Notes under the pieces: generated by a model | Told to the model about the DNA's origin: nothing | Seen by the model: the letters and a program-made list of their open reading frames with translations, nothing else | Databases searched by the model: none | In this document: in pieces, positions 34,939 to 43,212 of the stretch | How positions within the stretch are numbered: position 1 is the stretch's first letter | How the letters are laid out: each line of letters begins with the position of its first letter | Assembly (NCBI GenBank): GCA_037441525.1 | Contig: JBBISA010000014.1 | Location: 3,068 to 67,067, forward strand | Direction of reading: 5' to 3' | DNA: 64,000 nucleotides | Origin: SKVR01 sp037441525 | Lineage (GTDB): Bacteria; Bacteroidota; Bacteroidia; Bacteroidales; UBA7960 | Program-made: the position numbers and the translations under genes

Positions 34939-34999
34939 ATCCCAAAACTCAATCCCAGACACCCAAAGTCTGATACCCGGAGCCTGATACCTGCATCTC
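34939..34999 (-). repeat. Degenerate heptad-type repeat in araR-araA gap
   Basis: On plus, short units like CTCAATCCCAGACACCC, CTGATACCCGG and CTGATACCTG recur; they resemble the GGTATCAGG/GGTGTCTGG heptads that accompany the composite repeat, here without iterons or palindrome. Confidence 0.45.
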
Positions 35000-35692
35000 C
35001 TATTTAAACTCAAAACTATTACCTTCTTCCACAAGGGTATCATACTTTTTCTTATCGAATTTATAATAGAAAGCACCTCTTTTCGATGATTCTTTATCCT
35101 TTTCATCGAGCCGTGTGATTACCCCCATCGATAGTAGTTTTTTCCTGAAATTGCGTTTATCAATGGGTTGCTGGTGGATGGCTTCGTAAAGTTGTTGTAT
35201 TTTTGTAAGTGTGAACTTTTCTGGTAGAAGCTCAAACCCGATAGGCTGAACAATAGTTTTTCGTCGTAACCGGCGTAATGCTTTCATTACCATAGCATTA
35301 TGGTCGAAAACAAGAGGAGGTATATCATCAAGAGCAAACCACCGGGCTCCATGATTAAGTCCCTGGGCCTGGTCGTAGTTATTGATATTGATTAAGGCAT
35401 AATAGGCAACCGAAATTACCCTGTCTGCCGAATCCCTTTTCAGGTCGCCATAGGTATAAAGTTGCTCAAGGAAAACTGATTTTAAACCCGTTAGTTCTTC
35501 CAGGATTCGGTATGCGGCATCATCTATACTTTCTCCACTGCCTACAAAGCCACCCATGAGCGACCAGTGTCCTTCCATGGGTGGCATTTTTCTTTTAATG
35601 AGTAATAGTTTAAGTTTACCCTGGTCGAAACCAAAGATGATGCTGTCGATGGCAACAAAATTCTTCTCGTGGACTTGGTTGTACAGGGTCAT
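35000..35692 (-). CDS. araR: Nudix-family transcriptional regulator (AraR type)
   Basis: About 230 residues from the ATG at 35692 (the longer frame overlaps the symporter gene). The N-terminal Nudix fold (VAIDSIIFGFDQGKLKLLLI, GHWSLMGGFVGSGES) is followed by a winged-helix domain (KLLSMGVITRLDEKDKESSKRGAFYYKFD). The Nudix box is degenerate: in the stretch matching REUXEEXGU the residues are RILEELTGL, so two catalytic glutamates are replaced by Ile and Leu. That fits a sugar-sensing regulator rather than an enzyme. Bacteroidetes AraR proteins of this type repress arabinose genes and respond to L-arabinose. Location inside the ara operon supports the same role. Confidence 0.85.
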   Translation of the reverse strand: MTLYNQVHEKNFVAIDSIIFGFDQGKLKLLLIKRKMPPMEGHWSLMGGFVGSGESIDDAAYRILEELTGLKSVFLEQLYTYGDLKRDSADRVISVAYYALININNYDQAQGLNHGARWFALDDIPPLVFDHNAMVMKALRRLRRKTIVQPIGFELLPEKFTLTKIQQLYEAIHQQPIDKRNFRKKLLSMGVITRLDEKDKESSKRGAFYYKFDKKKYDTLVEEGNSFEFK

Positions 35693-35706
35693 GACGGTGA
35701 AGGATA

Positions 35707-37356
35707 TTACCAAAAGTAGATATAAAACCCGATGGTAACTGCCAGAATAATTACTGTATGCACCACATCCCAACGATTCCAGCTGGCGCGGGTTTCAGTA
35801 AGTTGCTCTGCTGTTGCTGAGCCATAGGTAAGCCCCACGGTTTTTGAAGCGTCGGCAGGTTTGGTAAAGAACGATACCACCACAATTACTACTATACAAA
35901 TAAAGAAGAGGTAAATAGAAAAGTGCAGCCAGTTACTCTGGAGAAATAGTGTATAGATGAGGCTGTCGTTGCTGATACTTGCAGCAAAGATTTTAGCTGC
36001 CAGCCTTGACATGCCAAGGATAAACCCAGTGAGCAAACCAGCAAAGCCTGCGGCGGGTGTGGCACGTTTCCAAAAAACACCTAACAGGAATACTGAAGCA
36101 ATGCCAGGAGCAAGCAACGACTGTACATCCTGCAAATAGGCATACAAAACCTGGCCAATGCCCTGCATTACTGGTATCCATAAAATACCAAGCACCACAA
36201 TAACAATGGTTGCAATGCGACCCACCTTTACAAGGTGCTTTTCTGAGCTTTCAGGACGGAATTTTTCATAAAAATCCTTGGTAAAAAGAATTGCCGAAGA
36301 ATTAAAGAGAGACGCCAATGAACTCATCAGCGCTGCTATAAGTCCTCCAACCACGATGCCACGCACACCAATGGGGAGTAGATTTTTTACAAGACTCGAA
36401 AACGCAGCATCTGAGCTTGACAGCTCCATTAGTCCTTTCTGGTTCAATGCAAAGGCAATCATACCAGGAATAAGGAAAATGAAAACCGGCAATAGCTTAA
36501 GGTATGCGCCAAAAATTGACCCACGGCGGGCCTGCTTCTGATCGCGCCCTGAGAGTACCCTTTGCACAATATATTGATCGGTACACCAGTACCAGAAACC
36601 AATAATGGCAGAACCAAGCAGAACGCCGGTCCATGGAAATTCGGAGTCGCGGTGTGAGCGAATAAGACTGGTCATTGAATCTCCTTCGGGAGTAAGTGTA
36701 GCGCTGGTTATTTGCATCAGTTCGTTCCAGCCACCCACTTCGCGAAGCCCAATCACCAGAATAACAATGGAGCCCAGCAATAGAACCGGCAGTTGAAGCA
36801 CCGATGTGTACATAACGGCACGCATTCCGCCCAATACAGTGTAAATCCCCGTAAAGACTACCAGGCCAATGGCACCAATCCAGAAAAAGTCGATGCCCAT
36901 CCAGGTATCAATACCAAATACTTCCTTAAATACTATACCCCCGGCATAAACAGTAACGGCAACTTTGGTAAGCACATAACTTACCAGCGAAATTACGGAA
37001 AGAAAGTTGCGCGATGCTGAATTGTAGCGCCTTTCGAGAAACTCAGGCATGGTAAAAACCCTACTGCGCGAATAAAATGGAACAAACACCCACCCCAGCA
37101 CCAGGATAAGCCATCCCTGCATTTCCCAGTGAGCCATGGCCATGCCTGTTTCGGCGCCTGCTCCTGCAAGCCCCACAAGATGCTCTGAACCAATGTTGGA
37201 TGCAAATATAGAAGCCCCAATGGCAATCCATCCTGCATTGCGGCCGGCGAGAAAATAATCTGCCGAAGTTTCTTTTTTCTGGCGAACAACCCACCAGATT
37301 ACTGCGAACAGGGAAACAAAAAAGGTCCCAAGTACAATCCAGTCTAATATTGTCAT
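35707..37356 (-). CDS. Sodium:sugar symporter, probably for L-arabinose
   Basis: 549 residues of the solute:sodium symporter family (SSS/SglT type), with about 14 membrane helices. Typical motifs: AGRNAGWIAIGASIFASNIGSEHLVGLAG near residue 37 and WYWCTDQYIVQRVLSGRDQKQARRG near 255. First gene of the arabinose operon, so L-arabinose is the likely substrate (inference from context). The next gene, araR, starts 14 bases after its stop. Confidence 0.92.
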   Translation of the reverse strand: MTILDWIVLGTFFVSLFAVIWWVVRQKKETSADYFLAGRNAGWIAIGASIFASNIGSEHLVGLAGAGAETGMAMAHWEMQGWLILVLGWVFVPFYSRSRVFTMPEFLERRYNSASRNFLSVISLVSYVLTKVAVTVYAGGIVFKEVFGIDTWMGIDFFWIGAIGLVVFTGIYTVLGGMRAVMYTSVLQLPVLLLGSIVILVIGLREVGGWNELMQITSATLTPEGDSMTSLIRSHRDSEFPWTGVLLGSAIIGFWYWCTDQYIVQRVLSGRDQKQARRGSIFGAYLKLLPVFIFLIPGMIAFALNQKGLMELSSSDAAFSSLVKNLLPIGVRGIVVGGLIAALMSSLASLFNSSAILFTKDFYEKFRPESSEKHLVKVGRIATIVIVVLGILWIPVMQGIGQVLYAYLQDVQSLLAPGIASVFLLGVFWKRATPAAGFAGLLTGFILGMSRLAAKIFAASISNDSLIYTLFLQSNWLHFSIYLFFICIVVIVVVSFFTKPADASKTVGLTYGSATAEQLTETRASWNRWDVVHTVIILAVTIGFYIYFW

Positions 37357-37455
37357 ACGATTGTGATTTTTGGTTGATGAAAGATTGATTTTGAATTTTT
37401 TATCCGGCCTGGATTATACTTGATGAAATTTATAACAACCATAGCCGGGATTTTG

Positions 37456-37472
37456 AGTGTAAAAATAACACT
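37456..37472. promoter_or_regulatory. Candidate AraR operator
   Basis: AGTGT-N7-ACACT inverted repeat, 100 bases upstream of the first gene of the arabinose operon. The only good short palindrome there. Whether it fits the AraR site is not known to me; treated as a guess. Confidence 0.3.
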
Positions 37473-37550
37473 TATAATAAATCACCAAAAAAAATCTTAA
37501 ATAATTTTTATGTGATGCTACCAAAAATAAATGTTGAAAACGGGTTTTGG

Positions 37551-37690
37551 TTGCCGGAACTGCCCTTGCGCTGGCCACATACCGCGGCAAATTGAATACC
37601 TTTTGTGCGCAGCGCATTTTTTCGCTCATATTCCATAACCCCGGGTTGACACCCGGGGCTATAATCATTTCACCCCTTCGGGGTTGCGCT
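37551..37690 (-). repeat. Dispersed palindromic block, copy C (inverted)
   Basis: Inverted relative to copies A and B: GCCATTGCGCTG-like module, GTGCGCAGCGCA, palindrome CCCCGGGTTGACACCCGGGG, then ATTTCACCCCTTCGGGGTTG. Followed by the heptad and iteron modules (37740-37870). Reading frames in this area are repeat artefacts. Confidence 0.8.
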
Positions 37691-37872
37691 AACAAAGCAA
37701 AAGACCTTATCTCGTTTAAAGCCGAGACATGGGCACTGATCTCGTCTATGGCCGAGACACGGCACCCGAAACCCGAAACCGGACACCTGACACCAGATAA
37801 TCCTATAATCCGACAATCAACAATCCGAAAATCCGACAATCAACAATCCGACAATCAACAATCCGACCATCC
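37691..37872 (-). repeat. Heptads and iteron array at gdhA stop codon
   Basis: Repeated GCCGAGACATGG/GCCGAGACACGG (two copies of a ~31-bp unit around 37700-37752), heptads CCCGAAACCCGAAACCGG, then 15-bp units of AATCAACAATCCGAA up to about 37870. The gdhA stop codon is at 37873-37875, so on minus the array starts within a few bases of the stop. Confidence 0.8.
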
Positions 37873-39213
37873 CTAAACATATCCCTGGGCCATCATGGCA
37901 TCGGCAACTTTTACGAAACCGCCAATGTTGGCTCCCTTCACGTAGTTTATAAAGTCGCCTTCCCTGCCATATTCAACACAGGTTTTGTGAATGTTGATCA
38001 TAATGGCATGCAGGCGCTGGTCAACTTCTTCGCGGGTCCAGGAAAGACGCAGTGAGTTCTGACTCATTTCGAGCCCTGAAGTAGCCACGCCACCGGCATT
38101 TGCAGCTTTGCCAGGGCCATAGAGGATTTTGTGCTTCAGAAATATTTCAACAGCCTCGGGGGTTGAAGGCATATTAGCTCCTTCGCTTACACAGATACAA
38201 CCATTGTCGATAAGGGTTTGAGCATCATTTCCGCTGATCTCGTTTTCGGTTGCGCAGGGTAGCGCAATGTCGCACTTCTCAGCCCACGGACGGCTTGTTC
38301 CTTCCACATATTTGCATCCGAACCGGTCGGCATATTCGCTGATGCGGCCCCTACGCTGGTTTTTCAATTCCATGATCCAGCTGAGTTTTTCGCGGTCTAT
38401 ACCGTCCTGATCGTAGATATAGCCGGTTGAATCGGAGAAGGTAACCACTTTGCCACCAAATTCGAGAGCTTTTTCGGCAGCATATTGGGCAACATTACCC
38501 GAACCGCTTATTGCAATGGTTTTGCCTGTGAATCCTTCGTTAATGGTAGCCAGCATTTCCTGGGCAAAATAAACGCAACCGTACCCAGTGGCTTCGGGCC
38601 TTATCAGACTGCCGCCGTATTCGCGGCCTTTGCCGGTAAGCACACCTGTAAACTCATTGCGAATACGCTTGTATTGCCCAAACATATAGCCAATTTCGCG
38701 ACCCCCAACCCCTATATCACCTGCAGGAACATCAGTATCGGGGCCAATGTGCCTGGATAGTTCTGTCATAAAACTCTGGCAAAAGCGCATCACTTCATTG
38801 TCTGATTTTCCCTTTGGATCGAAATCGCTGCCCCCTTTTCCTCCGCCCATTGGCAAAGATGTAAGGCTGTTTTTAAAAACCTGCTCGAAAGCAAGGAATT
38901 TCAGAATGCCCAGGTTTACAGTGGGGTGAAATCTTAATCCTCCTTTGTAGGGCCCGATGGCGCTGTTCATTTCGATGCGGAATCCCCGGTTTACATGTAC
39001 TTCGCCTTTATCATCAATCCACGGAACCCTGAAAATTATCACTCTCTCGGGCTCAATCATGCGTTCGAAAACCTTGGCTGCCTTGTATTTTGGATTTTCA
39101 TCAAGGAAAGGAAGAATGGTTTCTGCTACTTCTTCCACAGCCTGGTGAAACTCTGATTCGGAAGGATTCTTCGCGATAACGTAATCCATGAATTTTTTCA
39201 ACTGTGTGTTCAT
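37873..39213 (-). CDS. gdhA: Glutamate dehydrogenase, NADP-type
   Basis: 446 residues, hexameric class. Catalytic and substrate motifs: GPYKGGLRFHPTVNLGILKFLAFEQ with lysine, LPMGGGKGGSDFDPKGKS, and GDIGVGGREIGYMFGQYKR. The Rossmann loop reads SGSGNVAQYAAEKALEFGG followed by VVTFSDSTG, close to E. coli GdhA and other NADP-dependent enzymes, suggesting an ammonia-assimilating role. A divergent receiver/PPDK-N protein gene starts 228 bases away. A second GDH of the NAD-type lies at 54140-55477. Confidence 0.93.
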   Translation of the reverse strand: MNTQLKKFMDYVIAKNPSESEFHQAVEEVAETILPFLDENPKYKAAKVFERMIEPERVIIFRVPWIDDKGEVHVNRGFRIEMNSAIGPYKGGLRFHPTVNLGILKFLAFEQVFKNSLTSLPMGGGKGGSDFDPKGKSDNEVMRFCQSFMTELSRHIGPDTDVPAGDIGVGGREIGYMFGQYKRIRNEFTGVLTGKGREYGGSLIRPEATGYGCVYFAQEMLATINEGFTGKTIAISGSGNVAQYAAEKALEFGGKVVTFSDSTGYIYDQDGIDREKLSWIMELKNQRRGRISEYADRFGCKYVEGTSRPWAEKCDIALPCATENEISGNDAQTLIDNGCICVSEGANMPSTPEAVEIFLKHKILYGPGKAANAGGVATSGLEMSQNSLRLSWTREEVDQRLHAIMINIHKTCVEYGREGDFINYVKGANIGGFVKVADAMMAQGYV

Positions 39214-39441
39214 TGTTTTGCTTTTTTTGGTTAGTAATTTTAAAAAGATTTTATGGCAATTTTATGCTTTAAATACATTGTTTCCATTTTTTTTGAAAAC
39301 AAAATATTTTTTTTATTTCCGTGATTTTATTCAATAATTTTTGTATATGGCTTAATTTATTTTTTCTTTCCTGCTTAACCCTTTAATATGCTGTTGTGCC
39401 CTATTTTTAGTATTTTTAGGGCTGTTTAAACCACCACTAAC

Positions 39442-42400
39442 ATGCAGGACTCTGCCACTTATACCGACCCCAGCCAGGAACTGAAAGATGCCGAGCAAAT
39501 GCTTGCCAATCTTACCATCAGCCAGGAAGAGATACAAAAACTCATTGCCGAAAAGCGGGAAAGACTCAAGGAGCTTGGTGCCATTAACCAGGCCACACAT
39601 ATCTTAAAGCAAGAAAAAAATATTGACGAAATGCTGGCCGAGATATGCCATATCCTTCCGGCGGCATGGCAATACCCTGAGGATACTGTTTCAAGAATCA
39701 ACTATGGTAAGAAATATTTTGTCAGTGGAGAAAGATTTAGGGAGACGCCATGGTGTCAGAAAAAATACTTTGAAACAATTGACGGGGTAGATGGAATGAT
39801 AGAAGTATATTACCTGCGACCTCATGAGGAACTCGACGAAGGCCCTTTCCTGGCAGAGGAGCGCGATCTTATCAACAACCTGAGCAGTATTATCTCAGGT
39901 TATCTCAACACTTCAATTGGCAAAGAGTTATTGCGCATTACCGGAAAACCATCCCGCCCAAGGATAGATAAAAAGCCTTCTTCTGATCAACCAGGTTTAC
40001 AGGAAAAAAATGAACCATTTGTTTCGGATAAGGATAAACATGCTGAGATACTCGCTTCGGAGTTTCCGCAACTAACCCGATCGGGCCATTTGCCGGCACA
40101 CTCGCAATACAGCAGGCATCTTCTGCAGAAATTTCTGGTAAAACACAATTCCGATAAGGATATTTACCACGATATGATGCAGTATAAGGTGCGTGAGATT
40201 TTGCTGGTAGCCAATCTCTACGATGCCTATATCATTGAACAGGAGGGTCGGTTTTTTGAAAGGGTAACCGGCGAATATTACCAGTTAAGCCTTTCATCGG
40301 CCCCACGCATTACCGGAGTATCCACACCCGAGGAAGCCCTTGAGAAATTGCAGCAAAAACATTACGACCTTGTAATTGTAATGATGGGGGTAGATAAACA
40401 GACCCCTATTCAGCTGAGCAAGGTTATCAGGAAGATTTACCATAATATTCCCATCTTTTTGCTCCTCAATAACAACAGCGATATTGGTATTTTTGAAGAC
40501 GGGGCCAAAACCATTAGCCCCATCGATAAGGTTTTTGTCTGGAACGGCGACTCCAACGTTTTTCTTGCAATGGTAAAATACATTGAAGACAAAATAAATG
40601 TAGAGAATGATATTAATATAGGCATGGTGCAGGTAATTCTGCTGGTTGAAGATTCGGCGCGGTATTACTCGCGCTATCTTCCCATTCTTTACTCCATTGT
40701 AATTGAGCAAACCCAGCAACTTATTGAGGAAGTGAATGTTGATGAGCTTTCCAAATTGCTTAAAATGCGTGTGAGGCCAAAAATACTGCTTGCATCCAAC
40801 TATACCGAAGCCCTTACCCTTTTCGACAAGTACCGTGAAAATCTGCTATGTCTTATATCGGATGTTAAATTTGAGAAAAACGGTAAGCTCGACGATCGTG
40901 CCGGGCTCAGCCTTGTGGCGTATGCCCGCGATCAGATGCCTGAACTTCCCGTAGTGCTGCAATCTTCCGATACCGAAAATGCGCATCATGCTTATTTGAT
41001 GAAATCTACCTTCATCAACAAAAACTCAGAAACACTTAAACAGGATCTGCGCAGTTTTATAGACTATTATCTGGGGTTTGGTAATTTTATTTACCGCGAT
41101 GAGGAGGGACGCCGCGAAATTGCCGTAGCCCGCACAATGAAAGAGTTTCAGAACCATCTGAAGCACATTCCTGAAAAATCGATTGTTTACCACGCTCGTA
41201 AAAATCATTTCTCGCACTGGCTGATGGCCCGTGGTGAAATACAGATAGCCAAAAAAATAAAACCCCTCAAGGTAGAAGACTTTTTCAGCCCTGGCCAGAT
41301 AAGGGAGTATATGCTTAGCATTATTGAATCATGTATACGTGACCGCCAGCGCGGTAAGGTCGTTAATTTTGTAGAATCGGCAATTATTGACGAAACCAAC
41401 GTGGTTAGTATGGCTCCCGGTTCACTGGGCGGAAAGGGAAGGGGCCTTGCTTTTATAAGTATGCTTATCAATAATTTTACGTTCAGCGAAATTGTCCCCG
41501 GCATCCGCATCAGGTCACCAAAAACATCGATAATTGGCACCGAAGAGTTTGAGCAATTTATGCAGCACAACCGACTCTATGATGTTATTTACAAGGAAAC
41601 CGATTTTCACCGTATACAGGAGTATTTTATAAAGGGTGAACTCTCATCGGGGCTGGAGAAAAAACTGAAAGTTTACCTTTCTCTCATCAAAAAGCCCCTT
41701 GCCATCAGATCATCGAGTCTGTTCGAAGATTCGCTTATGCAGCCCTTTGCCGGCATTTTCGATACCTTCCTTCTTCCCAACAACCACGAGAATCTAAATG
41801 TACGGCTCCATCAAACCATGGATGCCATAAAACTTGTATTTGCCTCCATTTTTTCCCCCACCGCCCAGACCTATTTCAAGGCAGTGAATTATAAAATGGA
41901 GGAAGAAAAGATGGCGGTAATTATTCAGGAAGTTGTGGGTAATCAGTTCGAAAGTTTCTTCTATCCTCATATTAGTGGTGTGGCACAATCGTACAATTTC
42001 TATCCCTATTCGTACATGAAACCCGAAGAAGGCTTTGCAGTGGCAGCAGTGGGGCTGGGCAAATATGTGGTGGAAGGGGAGAAGACTTACCGATTTTCGC
42101 CGGTACATCCGCAACTCGAAATCTATACCCCACGCGACTTATACAAAAATTCGCAGCTGCATTTCTATGCCATCAACATGGCCCTCAAAGACCTGAATCT
42201 GCTCGAAGGCGAAGATGCCGGCCTTATCAAACTCGAAGTTTCGAAGGCCGAAAAGCATGGGACCCTTAAACATTCGGCTTCGGTATATGATGTATCGAGT
42301 GAACGCACCCTGCCGGGTATTACCCACCCTGGTCCAAGGGTGATAAACTTTGCCAATATTCTCAAATACGATTACATCCCCATGGCAAAGACCATTGAAG

Positions 42401-43083
42401 TGATTCTGGATATTGTTTCGGAAGCAATGGGCTCACCCATAGAGATTGAGTTTGCCATTGACCTGAACAAGGACAAGGACGGTATGGCATCTTTCTATCT
42501 GCTGCAGATAAAACCCCTTATTAAAAACATAATTGAGAATGAAATCAACCTCACCCGCATTGACAATGAGCGCCTGTTGCTGTATTCGGAAAACGGAATG
42601 GGCAACGGTATAATAAGCAGCATTAGCGATGTGGTGTATGTTGATATGCAAAAGTTTGACAAGCTCAAGACTGAAAAAATGCGCGATGAAATTGAACAGA
42701 TCAACCGCCAGATGATTGAACAGGACCGCAGATATATCCTTGTTGGGCCAGGACGGTGGGGGACACGCGACAGGTTTATTGGCATACCCGTAAACTGGTC
42801 GCAAATTTCAAATGCACGTATTATTGTGGAAGTAAGTATGGAAGACTTTCCGCTCGATGCATCATTGGGCTCCCATTTCTTTCACAATGTAATTTCTATG
42901 AATGTGGGCTATTTTTCAGTAAAACACAATGCACTTATTGATTATATAAACTGGGATGTACTTGAAGCAGCCCCTCTTGTTGCCGAAACCCAGTATTTCA
43001 GGCATGTACGTTTCGAAAAACCCCTTGAGATTATCATGGATGGAAAGAAAAGAGCATCGCTGATTTATTTTCAGAATGATTAG
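39442..43083 (+). CDS. GAF-REC-REC-PPDK_N-like protein beside gdhA
   Basis: 1213 residues. A short coiled coil (8-45), a GAF-like domain (about 50-170), a degenerate receiver (about 250-385, where the phospho-acceptor is lost: VIVMMGVD), and a second receiver (about 395-545) that keeps VEDS, LISDV and a Lys (FINKNS). Then a PEP/pyruvate-binding, ATP-grasp-like domain with GSLGGKGRGLAF (about 659) and AIRSSSLFEDSLMQPFAG (about 755), and a C-terminal domain with GPGRWGTRDRF. The phosphohistidine domain (TSHAA motif) and the PEP TIM barrel of true PEP synthases and PPDKs are absent. Paralogous to 50957-54001. Divergent from gdhA. Biochemical function unknown; a phospho-regulated kinase-like role is inference. 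Confidence 0.75.
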   Translation: MQDSATYTDPSQELKDAEQMLANLTISQEEIQKLIAEKRERLKELGAINQATHILKQEKNIDEMLAEICHILPAAWQYPEDTVSRINYGKKYFVSGERFRETPWCQKKYFETIDGVDGMIEVYYLRPHEELDEGPFLAEERDLINNLSSIISGYLNTSIGKELLRITGKPSRPRIDKKPSSDQPGLQEKNEPFVSDKDKHAEILASEFPQLTRSGHLPAHSQYSRHLLQKFLVKHNSDKDIYHDMMQYKVREILLVANLYDAYIIEQEGRFFERVTGEYYQLSLSSAPRITGVSTPEEALEKLQQKHYDLVIVMMGVDKQTPIQLSKVIRKIYHNIPIFLLLNNNSDIGIFEDGAKTISPIDKVFVWNGDSNVFLAMVKYIEDKINVENDINIGMVQVILLVEDSARYYSRYLPILYSIVIEQTQQLIEEVNVDELSKLLKMRVRPKILLASNYTEALTLFDKYRENLLCLISDVKFEKNGKLDDRAGLSLVAYARDQMPELPVVLQSSDTENAHHAYLMKSTFINKNSETLKQDLRSFIDYYLGFGNFIYRDEEGRREIAVARTMKEFQNHLKHIPEKSIVYHARKNHFSHWLMARGEIQIAKKIKPLKVEDFFSPGQIREYMLSIIESCIRDRQRGKVVNFVESAIIDETNVVSMAPGSLGGKGRGLAFISMLINNFTFSEIVPGIRIRSPKTSIIGTEEFEQFMQHNRLYDVIYKETDFHRIQEYFIKGELSSGLEKKLKVYLSLIKKPLAIRSSSLFEDSLMQPFAGIFDTFLLPNNHENLNVRLHQTMDAIKLVFASIFSPTAQTYFKAVNYKMEEEKMAVIIQEVVGNQFESFFYPHISGVAQSYNFYPYSYMKPEEGFAVAAVGLGKYVVEGEKTYRFSPVHPQLEIYTPRDLYKNSQLHFYAINMALKDLNLLEGEDAGLIKLEVSKAEKHGTLKHSASVYDVSSERTLPGITHPGPRVINFANILKYDYIPMAKTIEVILDIVSEAMGSPIEIEFAIDLNKDKDGMASFYLLQIKPLIKNIIENEINLTRIDNERLLLYSENGMGNGIISSISDVVYVDMQKFDKLKTEKMRDEIEQINRQMIEQDRRYILVGPGRWGTRDRFIGIPVNWSQISNARIIVEVSMEDFPLDASLGSHFFHNVISMNVGYFSVKHNALIDYINWDVLEAAPLVAETQYFRHVRFEKPLEIIMDGKKRASLIYFQND

Positions 43084-43152
43084 CCTTATTCAGAAAAACC
43101 CTAAAATGGTGGTTGAAAAAATATTGGATGATATTAAGTGTGATGTGTAAAA

Positions 43153-43193
43153 AAATTTGCCCGGTATGTATATCAAACATACCGGGCAAATTT
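43153..43193. terminator. Perfect 17-bp two-way terminator hairpin
   Basis: AAATTTGCCCGGTATGT, 7-base loop, ACATACCGGGCAAATTT: perfect 17-bp stem between convergent stops (43083 and 43213), with A/T-rich flanks on both sides. Confidence 0.85.
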
Positions 43194-43212
43194 CATTAAT
43201 CCCAATCAGGCT

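Noticed and set aside
37414..37876. Two overlapping reading frames in the repeat region
   Set aside because: They are translations of iterons and palindromic blocks in different frames.
39442..43083. Annotation as phosphoenolpyruvate synthase (ppsA)
   Set aside because: The phosphohistidine and PEP/pyruvate catalytic domains are missing, and receivers are present.
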